Source: Pleurodeles waltl | Lineage: Eukaryota; Chordata; Amphibia; Caudata; Salamandridae | Direction: 5' to 3' | DNA length: 64,000 bases | Assembly (NCBI RefSeq): GCF_031143425.1 | Contig: NW_027150026.1 | Coordinates: forward strand, 85,001-149,000 | In this document: positions 21,340 through 32,999 of the stretch, piece by piece | Numbering within the stretch: the stretch's first letter is position 1 | How the letters are laid out: each line of letters starts with the position of its first letter | Program-made: the position numbers and the translations under genes | Notes under the pieces: model-generated | The model's database searches: none | What the model was told of the DNA's origin: nothing | Seen by the model: the letters and a program-made list of their open reading frames with translations, nothing else

Positions 21340-21421
21340 GTAGTCGTGGCCGAGTGGTTAAGGCGATGGACTCAAAATCCATTGGGGTGTCCCCGCGCAG
21401 GTTCAAATCCTGCCGACTACG
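21340..21421 (+). tRNA. Serine-bodied tRNA with CAA anticodon, unit 8
   Basis: Identical to the slot-3 CGA gene except that G35 is A at 21374, so the anticodon 21373-21375 reads CAA, complementary to the leucine codon UUG. Acceptor stem, G73, long variable arm, box A, box B and the downstream TTTTT are all intact. Seryl-tRNA synthetase is known to recognise the long variable arm and not the anticodon, so a transcript would probably be charged with serine and decode UUG as serine. It may instead be silent, poorly charged or an assembly error. Confidence 0.9.
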
Positions 21422-22585
21422 TCGGTGCTCTTTCACAATGATGTGTTAGGTTTTTCCTTGGATGCCTCCTTTCCCAGGAATAAGCATGTATTATTCAACA
21501 ACGTTGAGAGCACAGGTAAAACAAAGACAAGAATGTGAAACAATGCACTGTGCAATGCCAGCATGAAAACTCTCAAGGAGTACGCTGCCCAGGCCTACAG
21601 CTTCTCAGACACTGTATCTGTCTATTTTGGGGAGCTGCAGAGAAGCCTTGCCTGTGCTTTTCGAGCCTGCTGTCTGGGGTGAGTGCCTGGATAAATTGTT
21701 GTTGGGAAGGACAAGGCAGCTAGCTCCTCTACAGGGGTCAATTTAGGAGGTTGGTGGGAAGCACAGGAAGGGGCAGGAAGGAAGCTCTCTGCTGTTGCTT
21801 CTCGGCCTAGGCAGAGCTGCAGGTGTGGTTAAAAAGGATTGGCGTTTGGCCAGGTCCCAGACCACAGTGCAACCTAGGGCAACAAGAGAGGTGAGGCTAC
21901 TGAGGCCCTTACCCTGAGCCTTCTGACCCCACCGCCCCTTTGGCCCCGATCGGCCAAAACCTCTCTATAAGGGCTAAAGGTGATTATTATATATGCCTGA
22001 GTAACTTAGGGTCCCTCGCATAAATGGACTCCTGCTGAAGGAGCTCGCCTTTGCTTTGGGACTGGCCCAACACGGCCTTGCTCTCCTCAACAAACCTGCC
22101 ACCAGCCAGGAGGCTGAATGGCTTGCAGAAGGACACTCCCAGGTATGCCCAAGCACTTCATTTGCATAGAGACTACCCTCTCTTGGGCCCGCCTCCACTC
22201 ACCTATTAAGTAATGTGGCTAGAATATCAAGACAGAAAGAGGAGCAGGGCCTGACAGCCTTTCAAAGGCTCAACTGAGGTGCTGGGCTGACGGCTGGGAT
22301 CACCAAAGCCTGGGATGACTCCAATATGGAAGCAGAAGCCTTAGGGCAAACAAAGGTCAGCAGTTGATGTGCTGTAAAGAAGAAGGGCTGCAGAGGGCCT
22401 CAGCAAAGCCTTCGGAATACTTGTGGATTGGCAGGAGTGCCTATATTTGTTTTTTGAGAAGCACCTTGCCAGTGCAAAGGATTGCTGAGGAAGAGGAAGG
22501 AGCAGAGCGGAATGACTGGAGCCAGTGAGGTTGCCTGTGAAGACATGAAGGGCTATGTTGAAAGGGGCACCGCTTGCAGAGCCAA

Positions 22586-22667
22586 GTAGTCGTTACCAAG
22601 TGGTTAAGGCGATGGACTAGATATCATTTGGCGTCTCCACGAGTATGTTCAAATCCTGCCGACTACG
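22586..22667 (+). pseudogene. tRNA-Ser pseudogene, unit 8
   Basis: Same decayed sequence as unit 2. Confidence 0.9.
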
Positions 22668-23273
22668 TCAGATGACATTTTTGGGATTCCTCTTCAGGGC
22701 CTCCTGCGTGGGAGAACAAGGGAGCAGCCTCTATGCAAAGCAGTCAGTAAAACAGAATATGAAGCAAAGACCATTAAAGCCACAGAAGAAAGATATGAAC
22801 CCAGGCCAAATGCATCCTGCTCCCCCTCCCTCACCTGTCAGGCACTAGTCTGCAGAGAAACTGAACACGCCCACTCTCCTCCAAGGAGAATTCAGCTCAG
22901 GAAACGCCTAGCCACAGGCCCTAGATTGGACGAGGCACTTCTTTTCATACCTGTAAAGACCAACCCGTCTCTCTGTGGAGTCCATTCATGGCCTCCAAGA
23001 CAGAAGTTTTGCCATGGTGCCTATCGTGGCTGCCATCTCCCTGACGTTAAAGCTACCACCTCTTCCGGCCTGATTTTTTTCCCCCGTCTCAAAACATGAA
23101 CATACAAGGAGTGCTAATTTCACATGCATGCCTGCTTTTAGCTTGAGACGCTTTAGAAAGTCTTCTGTGGAATAGGAATGATGTATAGGAGAGCAGGGAA
23201 AATGGTCCAGTGAACGGAAAGAAAAAAGACTACGGATGGAGGTAAAGTGCCCTGTTGAGATTCACTTGTGTGG

Positions 23274-23355
23274 GTAGTTGTGGCCGAGTGGTTAAGGCGA
23301 TGGACTAGAAATCCATTGGGGTATCCCCGCGCAGGTTCGAATCCTGCCAACTACG
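23274..23355 (+). tRNA. tRNA-Ser-AGA: tRNA-Ser(AGA), unit 9, weak terminator
   Basis: Consensus gene body; anticodon 23307-23309. Only TTT (23363-23365) follows at the usual terminator, so transcription probably continues to TTTT at 23376-23379. Confidence 0.95.
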
Positions 23356-23362
23356 CTGTCCC

Positions 23363-23379
23363 TTTGTGAACAGTATTTT
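23363..23379 (+). terminator. Shortened T3 run plus downstream T4, unit 9
   Basis: Three Ts replace the usual four; vertebrate Pol III generally needs at least four. The next TTTT is 13 nt further on and would add a longer trailer. Confidence 0.65.
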
Positions 23380-23576
23380 CCCATAATTCTTTGAAATACC
23401 TACTGGCATAAATGCGGGCTCCAAAAGCAGGACTAATAGGGTCAGCGGCCTGGGAGGGCTCAAACTTTTGCCATTGAGGCCTTCCTCTCTAGAAAAGGAC
23501 TGCTTCTGTCCAGAGGCTAGACCGCCAGCAGAAATAGAAACGAGCTACGTTGAAAATGGACCATAGCTTTAAGCAA

Positions 23577-23658
23577 GTAGTCGTGGCCGAGTGGTTAAGG
23601 CGATGGACTTGAAATCCATTGGGGTCTCCCCGCGTAGGTTCAAATCCTGCCGACTACG
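23577..23658 (+). tRNA. tRNA-Ser-TGA: tRNA-Ser(TGA), unit 9
   Basis: Consensus copy; anticodon 23610-23612. Confidence 0.95.
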
Positions 23659-24228
23659 TGCTACTTCACCTTTGGTGATATTTTATACTTCATATTAAAT
23701 GGCATCTGCACAAGCAGGCCGAATATAGCTATCACTCTCAATAGAGCTAAGGAAGGCGAAACACTGGGCAGGGAATGGGATCAAAAGAGTGGCCGGAGAA
23801 GGCATGAGACTACCTGTCTGGCACTCCTGCCACTTGTGCACCCCAGCTGTCGAGAAGACACATGTCGAGTAATAGCCAAGGAGATTGGGAAAGAACTTCA
23901 GTTATCATCTCGCCAGTAAGTTCCATCTGAGGTATCAGATGCATGAAGGAAGTAGCCTTATTGGGGCGTCTGACAGTGTCATTATTTTCCTAAAGTGTCA
24001 TAACTGCATTCTTTTACAACCTCCTTTTTGCTTTTCTCTGGCCAGGAACATGAACTTTATAATAGTGCCTTTGAGTCACGTCAGTATGCAGGTATGGACC
24101 GAGTGTATTTTTTGCAGTAGAACGGATAGGCAAAGATGGGAAGGCAGTGGAGCAGAGTGAACTGAGGGAAAGAAAAAGACTGCTGTGAGAGTGAGAACCT
24201 CAGCTTAAGTGGCAGCCACCCCTCGTGA

Positions 24229-24310
24229 GTAGTCGTGGCCGAGTGGTTAAGGCGATGGACTCGAAATCCATTGGGGTGTCCCCGCGCAGGTTCAAATCCT
24301 GCCGACTACG
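24229..24310 (+). tRNA. tRNA-Ser-CGA: tRNA-Ser(CGA), unit 9
   Basis: Consensus copy; anticodon 24262-24264. Confidence 0.95.
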
Positions 24311-25474
24311 TCGGTGCTCTTTCACAATGATGTGTTAGGTTTTTCCTTGGATGCCTCCTTTCCCAGGAATAAGCATGTATTATTCAACAACGTTGAGAGC
24401 ACAGGTAAAACAAAGACAAGAATGTGAAACAATGCACTGTGCAATGCCAGCATGAAAACTCTCAAGGAGTACGCTGCCCAGGCCTACAGCTTCTCAGACA
24501 CTGTATCTGTCTATTTTGGGGAGCTGCAGAGAAGCCTTGCCTGTGCTTTTCGAGCCTGCTGTCTGGGGTGAGTGCCTGGATAAATTGTTGTTGGGAAGGA
24601 CAAGGCAGCTAGCTCCTCTACAGGGGTCAATTTAGGAGGTTGGTGGGAAGCACAGGAAGGGGCAGGAAGGAAGCTCTCTGCTGTTGCTTCTCGGCCTAGG
24701 CAGAGCTGCAGGTGTGGTTAAAAAGGATTGGCGTTTGGCCAGGTCCCAGACCACAGTGCAACCTAGGGCAACAAGAGAGGTGAGGCTACTGAGGCCCTTA
24801 CCCTGAGCCTTCTGACCCCACCGCCCCTTTGGCCCCGATCGGCCAAAACCTCTCTATAAGGGCTAAAGGTGATTATTATATATGCCTGAGTAACTTAGGG
24901 TCCCTCGCATAAATGGACTCCTGCTGAAGGAGCTCGCCTTTGCTTTGGGACTGGCCCAACACGGCCTTGCTCTCCTCAACAAACCTGCCACCAGCCAGGA
25001 GGCTGAATGGCTTGCAGAAGGACACTCCCAGGTATGCCCAAGCACTTCATTTGCATAGAGACTACCCTCTCTTGGGCCCGCCTCCACTCACCTATTAAGT
25101 AATGTGGCTAGAATATCAAGACAGAAAGAGGAGCAGGGCCTGACAGCCTTTCAAAGGCTCAACTGAGGTGCTGGGCTGACGGCTGGGATCACCAAAGCCT
25201 GGGATGACTCCAATATGGAAGCAGAAGCCTTAGGGCAAACAAAGGTCAGCAGTTGATGTGCTGTAAAGAAGAAGGGCTGCAGAGGGCCTCAGCAAAGCCT
25301 TCGGAATACTTGTGGATTGGCAGGAGTGCCTATATTTGTTTTTTGAGAAGCACCTTGCCAGTGCAAAGGATTGCTGAGGAAGAGGAAGGAGCAGAGCGGA
25401 ATGACTGGAGCCAGTGAGGTTGCCTGTGAAGACATGAAGGGCTATGTTGAAAGGGGCACCGCTTGCAGAGCCAA

Positions 25475-25556
25475 GTAGTCGTTACCAAGTGGTTAAGGCG
25501 ATGGACTAGATATCATTTGGCGTCTCCACGAGTATGTTCAAATCCTGCCGACTACG
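25475..25556 (+). pseudogene. tRNA-Ser pseudogene, unit 9
   Basis: Same decayed sequence as unit 2. Confidence 0.9.
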
Positions 25557-26162
25557 TCAGATGACATTTTTGGGATTCCTCTTCAGGGCCTCCTGCGTGG
25601 GAGAACAAGGGAGCAGCCTCTATGCAAAGCAGTCAGTAAAACAGAATATGAAGCAAAGACCATTAAAGCCACAGAAGAAAGATATGAACCCAGGCCAAAT
25701 GCATCCTGCTCCCCCTCCCTCACCTGTCAGGCACTAGTCTGCAGAGAAACTGAACACGCCCACTCTCCTCCAAGGAGAATTCAGCTCAGGAAACGCCTAG
25801 CCACAGGCCCTAGATTGGACGAGGCACTTCTTTTCATACCTGTAAAGACCAACCCGTCTCTCTGTGGAGTCCATTCATGGCCTCCAAGACAGAAGTTTTG
25901 CCATGGTGCCTATCGTGGCTGCCATCTCCCTGACGTTAAAGCTACCACCTCTTCCGGCCTGATTTTTTTCCCCCGTCTCAAAACATGAACATACAAGGAG
26001 TGCTAATTTCACATGCATGCCTGCTTTTAGCTTGAGACGCTTTAGAAAGTCTTCTGTGGAATAGGAATGATGTATAGGAGAGCAGGGAAAATGGTCCAGT
26101 GAACGGAAAGAAAAAAGACTACGGATGGAGGTAAAGTGCCCTGTTGAGATTCACTTGTGTGG

Positions 26163-26244
26163 GTAGTTGTGGCCGAGTGGTTAAGGCGATGGACTAGAAA
26201 TCCATTGGGGTATCCCCGCGCAGGTTCGAATCCTGCCAACTACG
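26163..26244 (+). tRNA. tRNA-Ser-AGA: tRNA-Ser(AGA), unit 10
   Basis: Consensus copy; anticodon 26196-26198. Confidence 0.96.
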
Positions 26245-26466
26245 CTGTCCCTTTTGTGAACAGTATTTTCCCATAATTCTTTGAAATACCTTCTGGCATA
26301 AATGCGGGCTCCAAAAGCAGGACTAATAGGGTCAGCGGCCTGGGAGGGCTCAAACTTTTGCCATTGTGGCCTTCCTCTCTAGAAAAGGACTGCTTCTGTC
26401 CAGAGGCTAGACCGCCAGCAGAAATAGAAACGAGCTACGTTGAAAATGGACCATAGCTTTAAGCAA

Positions 26467-26548
26467 GTAGTCGTGGCCGAGTGGTTAAGGCGATGGACTT
26501 GAAATCCATTGGGGTCTCCCCGCGTAGGTTCAAATCCTGCCGACTACG
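26467..26548 (+). tRNA. tRNA-Ser-TGA: tRNA-Ser(TGA), unit 10
   Basis: Consensus copy; anticodon 26500-26502. Confidence 0.95.
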
Positions 26549-27118
26549 TGCTACTTCACCTTTGGTGATATTTTATACTTCATATTAAATGGCATCTGCA
26601 CAAGCAGGCCGAATATAGCTATCACTCTCAATAGAGCTAAGGAAGGCGAAACACTGGGCAGGGAATGGGATCAAAAGAGTGGCCGGAGAAGGCATGAGAC
26701 TACCTGTCTGGCACTCCTGCCACTTGTGCACCCCAGCTGTCGAGAAGACACATGTCGAGTAATAGCCAAGGAGATTGGGAAAGAACTTCAGTTATCATCT
26801 CGCCAGTAAGTTCCATCTGAGGTATCAGATGCATGAAGGAAGTAGCCTTATTGGGGCGTCTGACAGTGTCATTATTTTCCTAAAGTGTCATAACTGCATT
26901 CTTTTACAACCTCCTTTTTGCTTTTCTCTGGCCAGGAACATGAACTTTATAATAGTGCCTTTGAGTCACGTCAGTATGCAGGTATGGACCGAGTGTATTT
27001 TTTGCAGTAGAACGGATAGGCAAAGATGGGAAGGCAGTGGAGCAGAGTGAACTGAGGGAAAGAAAAAGACTGCTGTGAGAGTGAGAACCTCAGCTTAAGT
27101 GGCAGCCACCCCTCGTGA

Positions 27119-27200
27119 GTAGTCGTGGCCGAGTGGTTAAGGCGATGGACTTGAAATCCATTGGGGTGTCCCCGCGCAGGTTCAAATCCTGCCGACTACG
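27119..27200 (+). tRNA. tRNA-Ser-TGA: Slot-3 tRNA-Ser switched to TGA, unit 10
   Basis: Anticodon TGA at 27152-27154 with slot-3 variable-arm loop 'tgt'; the same allele as unit 4. Confidence 0.94.
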
Positions 27201-28374
27201 TCGGTGCTCTTTCACAATGATGTGTTAGGTTTTTCCTTGGATGCCTCCTTTCCCAGGAATAAGCATGTATTATTCAACAACGTTGAGAGCACAGGTAAAA
27301 CAAAGACAAGAATGTGAAACAATGCACTGTGCAATGCCAGCATGAAAACTCTCAAGGAGTACGCTGCCCAGGCCTACAGCTTCTCAGACACTGTGTCTGT
27401 CTATTTTGGGGAGCTGCAGAGAAGCCTTGCCTGTGCTTTTCGAGCCTGCTGTCTGGGGTGAGTGCCTGGATAAATTGTTTTTGGGAAGGACAAGGCATCT
27501 AGCTCCTCTACAGGGGTCAATTTAGGAGGTTGGTGGGAAGCACAGGAAGGGGCAGGAAGGAAGCTCTCTGCTGTTGCTTCTCGGCCTAGGCAGAGCTGCA
27601 GGTGTGGTTAAAAAGGATTGGCGTTTGGCCAGGTCCCAGACCACAGTGCAACCTAGGGCAACAAGAGAGGTGAGGCTACTGAGGCCCTTACCCTGAGCCT
27701 TCTGACCCCACCGCCCCTTTGGCCCCGATCGGCCACGATCGGCCAAAACCTCTCTATAAGGGCTAAAGGTGATTATTATATATGCCTGAGTAACTTAGGG
27801 TCCCTCGCATAAATGGACTCCTGCTGAAGGAGCTCGCCTTTGCTTTGGGACTGGCCCAACACGGCCTTGCTCTCCTCAACAAACCTGCCACCAGCCAGGA
27901 GGCTGAATGGCTTGCAGAAGGACACTCCCAGGTATGCCCAAGCACTTCATTTGCATAGAGACTACCCTCTCTTGGGCCCGCCTCCACTCACCTATTAAGT
28001 AATGTGGCTAGAATATCAAGACAGAAAGAGGAGCAGGGCCTGACAGCCTTTCAAAGGCTCAACTGAGGTGCTGGGCTGACGGCTGGGATCACCAAAGCCT
28101 GGGATGACTCCAATATGGAAGCAGAAGCCTTAGGGCAAACAAAGGTCAGCAGTTGATGTGCTGTAAAGAAGAAGGGCTGCAGAGGGCCTCAGCAAAGCCT
28201 TCGGAATACTTGTGGATTGGCAGGAGTGCCTATATTTGTTTTTTGAGAAGCACCTTGCCAGTGCAAAGGATTGCTGAGGAAGAGGAAGGAGCAGAGCGGA
28301 ATGACTGGAGCCAGTGAGGTTGCCTGTGAAGACATGAAGGGCTATGTTGAAAGGGGCACCGCTTGCAGAGCCAA

Positions 28375-28456
28375 GTAGTCGTTACCAAGTGGTTAAGGCG
28401 ATGGACTAGATATCATTTGGCGTCTCCACGAGTATGTTCAAATCCTGCCGACTACG
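28375..28456 (+). pseudogene. tRNA-Ser pseudogene, unit 10
   Basis: Same decayed sequence as unit 2. Confidence 0.9.
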
Positions 28457-29062
28457 TCAGATGACATTTTTGGGATTCCTCTTCAGGGCCTCCTGCGTGG
28501 GAGAACAAGGGAGCAGCCTCTATGCAAAGCAGTCAGTAAAACAGAATATGAAGCAAAGACCATTAAAGCCACAGAAGAAAGATATGAACCCAGGCCAAAT
28601 GCATCCTGCTCCCCCTCCCTCACCTGTCAGGCACTAGTCTGCAGAGAAACTGAACACGCCCACTCTCCTCCAAGGAGAATTCAGCTCAGGAAACGCCTAG
28701 CCACAGGCCCTAGATTGGACGAGGCACTTCTTTTCATACCTGTAAAGACCAACCCGTCTCTCTGTGGAGTCCATTCATGGCCTCCAAGACAGAAGTTTTG
28801 CCATGGTGCCTATCGTGGCTGCCATCTCCCTGACGTTAAAGCTACCACCTCTTCCGGCCTGATTTTTTTCCCCCGTCTCAAAACATGAACATACAAGGAG
28901 TGCTAATTTCACATGCATGCCTGCTTTTAGCTTGAGACGCTTTAGAAAGTCTTCTGTGGAATAGGAATGATGTATAGGAGAGCAGGGAAAATGGTCCAGT
29001 GAACGGAAAGAAAAAAGACTACGGATGGAGGTAAAGTGCCCTGTTGAGATTCACTTGTGTGG

Positions 29063-29144
29063 GTAGTTGTGGCCGAGTGGTTAACGCGATGGACTAGAAA
29101 TCCATTGGGGTATCCCCGCGCAGGTTCGAATCCTGCCAACTACG
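29063..29144 (+). tRNA. tRNA-Ser-AGA: tRNA-Ser(AGA), unit 11, D-stem lesion
   Basis: Anticodon 29096-29098. C at 29085 replaces G23, so D-stem pair C12-G23 becomes a C-C mismatch in a three-pair stem. Folding and stability are probably impaired, though both promoter boxes remain intact. This may be a young pseudogene. Confidence 0.85.
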
Positions 29145-29366
29145 CTGTCCCTTTTGTGAACAGTATTTTCCCATAATTCTTTGAAATACCTTCTGGCATA
29201 AATGCGGGCTCCAAAAGCAGGACTAATAGGGTCAGCGGCCTGGGAGGGCTCAAACTTTTGCCATTGTGGCCTTCCTCTCTAGAAAAGGACTGCTTCTGTC
29301 CAGAGGCTAGACCGCCAGCAGAAATAGAAACGAGCTACGTTGAAAATGGACCCTAGCTTTAAGCAA

Positions 29367-29448
29367 GTAGTCGTGGCCGAGTGGTTAAGGCGATGGACTT
29401 GAAATCCATTGGGGTCTCCCCGCGTAGGTTCAAATCCTGCCGACTACG
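29367..29448 (+). tRNA. tRNA-Ser-TGA: tRNA-Ser(TGA), unit 11
   Basis: Consensus gene body; anticodon 29400-29402. One upstream substitution at 29353. Confidence 0.95.
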
Positions 29449-30018
29449 TGCTACTTCACCTTTGGTGATATTTTATACTTCATATTAAATGGCATCTGCA
29501 CAAGCAGGCCGAATATAGCTATCACTCTCAATAGAGCTAAGGAAGGCGAAACACTGGGCAGGGAATGGGATCAAAAGAGTGGCCGGAGAAGGCATGAGAC
29601 TACCTGTCTGGCACTCCTGCCACTTGTGCACCCCAGCTGTCGAGAAGACACATGTCGAGTAATAGCCAAGGAGATTGGGAAAGAACTTCAGTTATCATCT
29701 CGCCAGTAAGTTCCATCTGAGGTATCAGATGCATGAAGGAAGTAGCCTTATTGGGGCGTCTGACAGTGTCATTATTTTCCTAAAGTGTCATAACTGCATT
29801 CTTTTACAACCTCCTTTTTGCTTTTCTCTGGCCAGGAACATGAACTTTATAATAGTGCCTTTGAGTCACGTCAGTATGCAGGTATGGACCGAGTGTATTT
29901 TTTGCAGTAGAACGGATAGGCAAAGATGGGAAGGCAGTGGAGCAGAGTGAACTGAGGGAAAGAAAAAGACTGCTGTGAGAGTGAGAACCTCAGCTTAAGT
30001 GGCAGCCACCCCTCGTGA

Positions 30019-30100
30019 GTAGTCGTGGCCGAGTGGTTAAGGCGATGGACTTGAAATCCATTGGGGTGTCCCCGCGCAGGTTCAAATCCTGCCGACTACG
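30019..30100 (+). tRNA. tRNA-Ser-TGA: Slot-3 tRNA-Ser switched to TGA, unit 11
   Basis: Anticodon TGA at 30052-30054 on the slot-3 body; the same allele as units 4 and 10. Unit 11 therefore has no CGA gene. Confidence 0.94.
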
Positions 30101-31274
30101 TCGGTGCTCTTTCACAATGATGTGTTAGGTTTTTCCTTGGATGCCTCCTTTCCCAGGAATAAGCATGTATTATTCAACAACGTTGAGAGCACAGGTAAAA
30201 CAAAGACAAGAATGTGAAACAATGCACTGTGCAATGCCAGCATGAAAACTCTCAAGGAGTACGCTGCCCAGGCCTACAGCTTCTCAGACACTGTGTCTGT
30301 CTATTTTGGGGAGCTGCAGAGAAGCCTTGCCTGTGCTTTTCGAGCCTGCTGTCTGGGGTGAGTGCCTGGATAAATTGTTTTTGGGAAGGACAAGGCATCT
30401 AGCTCCTCTACAGGGGTCAATTTAGGAGGTTGGTGGGAAGCACAGGAAGGGGCAGGAAGGAAGCTCTCTGCTGTTGCTTCTCGGCCTAGGCAGAGCTGCA
30501 GGTGTGGTTAAAAAGGATTGGCGTTTGGCCAGGTCCCAGACCACAGTGCAACCTAGGGCAACAAGAGAGGTGAGGCTACTGAGGCCCTTACCCTGAGCCT
30601 TCTGACCCCACCGCCCCTTTGGCCCCGATCGGCCACGATCGGCCAAAACCTCTCTATAAGGGCTAAAGGTGATTATTATATATGCCTGAGTAACTTAGGG
30701 TCCCTCGCATAAATGGACTCCTGCTGAAGGAGCTCGCCTTTGCTTTGGGACTGGCCCAACACGGCCTTGCTCTCCTCAACAAACCTGCCACCAGCCAGGA
30801 GGCTGAATGGCTTGCAGAAGGACACTCCCAGGTATGCCCAAGCACTTCATTTGCATAGAGACTACCCTCTCTTGGGCCCGCCTCCACTCACCTATTAAGT
30901 AATGTGGCTAGAATATCAAGACAGAAAGAGGAGCAGGGCCTGACAGCCTTTCAAAGGCTCAACTGAGGTGCTGGGCTGACGGCTGGGATCACCAAAGCCT
31001 GGGATGACTCCAATATGGAAGCAGAAGCCTTAGGGCAAACAAAGGTCAGCAGTTGATGTGCTGTAAAGAAGAAGGGCTGCAGAGGGCCTCAGCAAAGCCT
31101 TCGGAATACTTGTGGATTGGCAGGAGTGCCTATATTTGTTTTTTGAGAAGCACCTTGCCAGTGCAAAGGATTGCTGAGGAAGAGGAAGGAGCAGAGCGGA
31201 ATGACTGGAGCCAGTGAGGTTGCCTGTGAAGACATGAAGGGCTATGTTGAAAGGGGCACCGCTTGCAGAGCCAA

Positions 31275-31356
31275 GTAGTCGTTACCAAGTGGTTAAGGCG
31301 ATGGACTAGATATCATTTGGCGTCTCCACGAGTATGTTCAAATCCTGCCGACTACG
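31275..31356 (+). pseudogene. tRNA-Ser pseudogene, unit 11
   Basis: Same decayed sequence as unit 2. Confidence 0.9.
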
Positions 31357-31962
31357 TCAGATGACATTTTTGGGATTCCTCTTCAGGGCCTCCTGCGTGG
31401 GAGAACAAGGGAGCAGCCTCTATGCAAAGCAGTCAGTAAAACAGAATATGAAGCAAAGACCATTAAAGCCACAGAAGAAAGATATGAACCCAGGCCAAAT
31501 GCATCCTGCTCCCCCTCCCTCACCTGTCAGGCACTAGTCTGCAGAGAAACTGAACACGCCCACTCTCCTCCAAGGAGAATTCAGCTCAGGAAACGCCTAG
31601 CCACAGGCCCTAGATTGGACGAGGCACTTCTTTTCATACCTGTAAAGACCAACCCGTCTCTCTGTGGAGTCCATTCATGGCCTCCAAGACAGAAGTTTTG
31701 CCATGGTGCCTATCGTGGCTGCCATCTCCCTGACGTTAAAGCTACCACCTCTTCCGGCCTGATTTTTTTCCCCCGTCTCAAAACATGAACATACAAGGAG
31801 TGCTAATTTCACATGCATGCCTGCTTTTAGCTTGAGACGCTTTAGAAAGTCTTCTGTGGAATAGGAATGATGTATAGGAGAGCAGGGAAAATGGTCCAGT
31901 GAACGGAAAGAAAAAAGACTACGGATGGAGGTAAAGTGCCCTGTTGAGATTCACTTGTGTGG

Positions 31963-32044
31963 GTAGTTGTGGCCGAGTGGTTAAGGCGATGGACTAGAAA
32001 TCCATTGGGGTATCCCCGCGCAGGTTCGAATCCTGCCAACTACG
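31963..32044 (+). tRNA. tRNA-Ser-AGA: tRNA-Ser(AGA), unit 12, weak terminator
   Basis: Consensus gene body; anticodon 31996-31998. The first T-run is TTT (32052-32054), the next TTTT is 32065-32068. Confidence 0.95.
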
Positions 32045-32051
32045 CTGTCCC

Positions 32052-32068
32052 TTTGTGAACAGTATTTT
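32052..32068 (+). terminator. Shortened T3 run plus downstream T4, unit 12
   Basis: Same one-T loss as unit 9. Confidence 0.65.
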
Positions 32069-32265
32069 CCCATAATTCTTTGAAATACCTACTGGCATAA
32101 ATGCGGGCTCCAAAAGCAGGACTAATAGGGTCAGCGGCCTGGGAGGGCTCAAACTTTTGCCATTGTGGCCTTCCTCTCTAGAAAAGGACTGCTTCTGTCC
32201 AGAGGCTAGACCGCCAGCAGAAATAGAAACGAGCTACGTTGAAAATGGACCATAGCTTTAAGCAA

Positions 32266-32347
32266 GTAGTCGTGGCCGAGTGGTTAAGGCGATGGACTTG
32301 AAATCCATTGGGGTCTCCCCGCGTAGGTTCAAATCCTGCCGACTACG
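32266..32347 (+). tRNA. tRNA-Ser-TGA: tRNA-Ser(TGA), unit 12
   Basis: Consensus copy; anticodon 32299-32301. Confidence 0.95.
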
Positions 32348-32917
32348 TGCTACTTCACCTTTGGTGATATTTTATACTTCATATTAAATGGCATCTGCAC
32401 AAGCAGGCCGAATATAGCTATCACTCTCAATAGAGCTAAGGAAGGCGAAACACTGGGCAGGGAATGGGATCAAAAGAGTGGCCGGAGAAGGCATGAGACT
32501 ACCTGTCTGGCACTCCTGCCACTTGTGCACCCCAGCTGTCGAGAAGACACATGTCGAGTAATAGCCAAGGAGATTGGGAAAGAACTTCAGTTATCATCTC
32601 GCCAGTAAGTTCCATCTGAGGTATCAGATGCATGAAGGAAGTAGCCTTATTGGGGCGTCTGACAGTGTCATTATTTTCCTAAAGTGTCATAACTGCATTC
32701 TTTTACAACCTCCTTTTTGCTTTTCTCTGGCCAGGAACATGAACTTTATAATAGTGCCTTTGAGTCACGTCAGTATGCAGGTATGGACCGAGTGTATTTT
32801 TTGCAGTAGAACGGATAGGCAAAGATGGGAAGGCAGTGGAGCAGAGTGAACTGAGGGAAAGAAAAAGACTGCTGTGAGAGTGAGAACCTCAGCTTAAGTG
32901 GCAGCCACCCCTCGTGA

Positions 32918-32999
32918 GTAGTCGTGGCCGAGTGGTTAAGGCGATGGACTCGAAATCCATTGGGGTGTCCCCGCGCAGGTTCAAATCCTGCCGACTACG
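32918..32999 (+). tRNA. tRNA-Ser-CGA: tRNA-Ser(CGA), unit 12
   Basis: Consensus copy; anticodon 32951-32953. Confidence 0.95.

Larger units (their letters stand above)
20269..23158 (+). repeat. Repeat unit 8 (2,890 bp)
   Basis: Single-copy 10-bp element. Holds the CAA anticodon variant and a nearby private C-to-T change (cccttcgtg) just upstream of that gene. Confidence 0.97.
23159..26047 (+). repeat. Repeat unit 9 (2,889 bp)
   Basis: Single-copy 10-bp element; lost one T in the terminator of the AGA gene; 'cctactgg' and 'ccattgagg' variants in the following spacer (both also in unit 13). Confidence 0.97.
26048..28947 (+). repeat. Repeat unit 10 (2,900 bp)
   Basis: Duplicated 10-bp element; slot-3 TGA switch and the linked spacer haplotype of unit 4. 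Near twin of unit 11. Confidence 0.97.
28948..31847 (+). repeat. Repeat unit 11 (2,900 bp)
   Basis: Duplicated 10-bp element, slot-3 TGA switch and unit 4-type haplotype. Private changes: C at 29085 in the AGA gene and C at 29353 upstream of the TGA gene. Confidence 0.97.
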
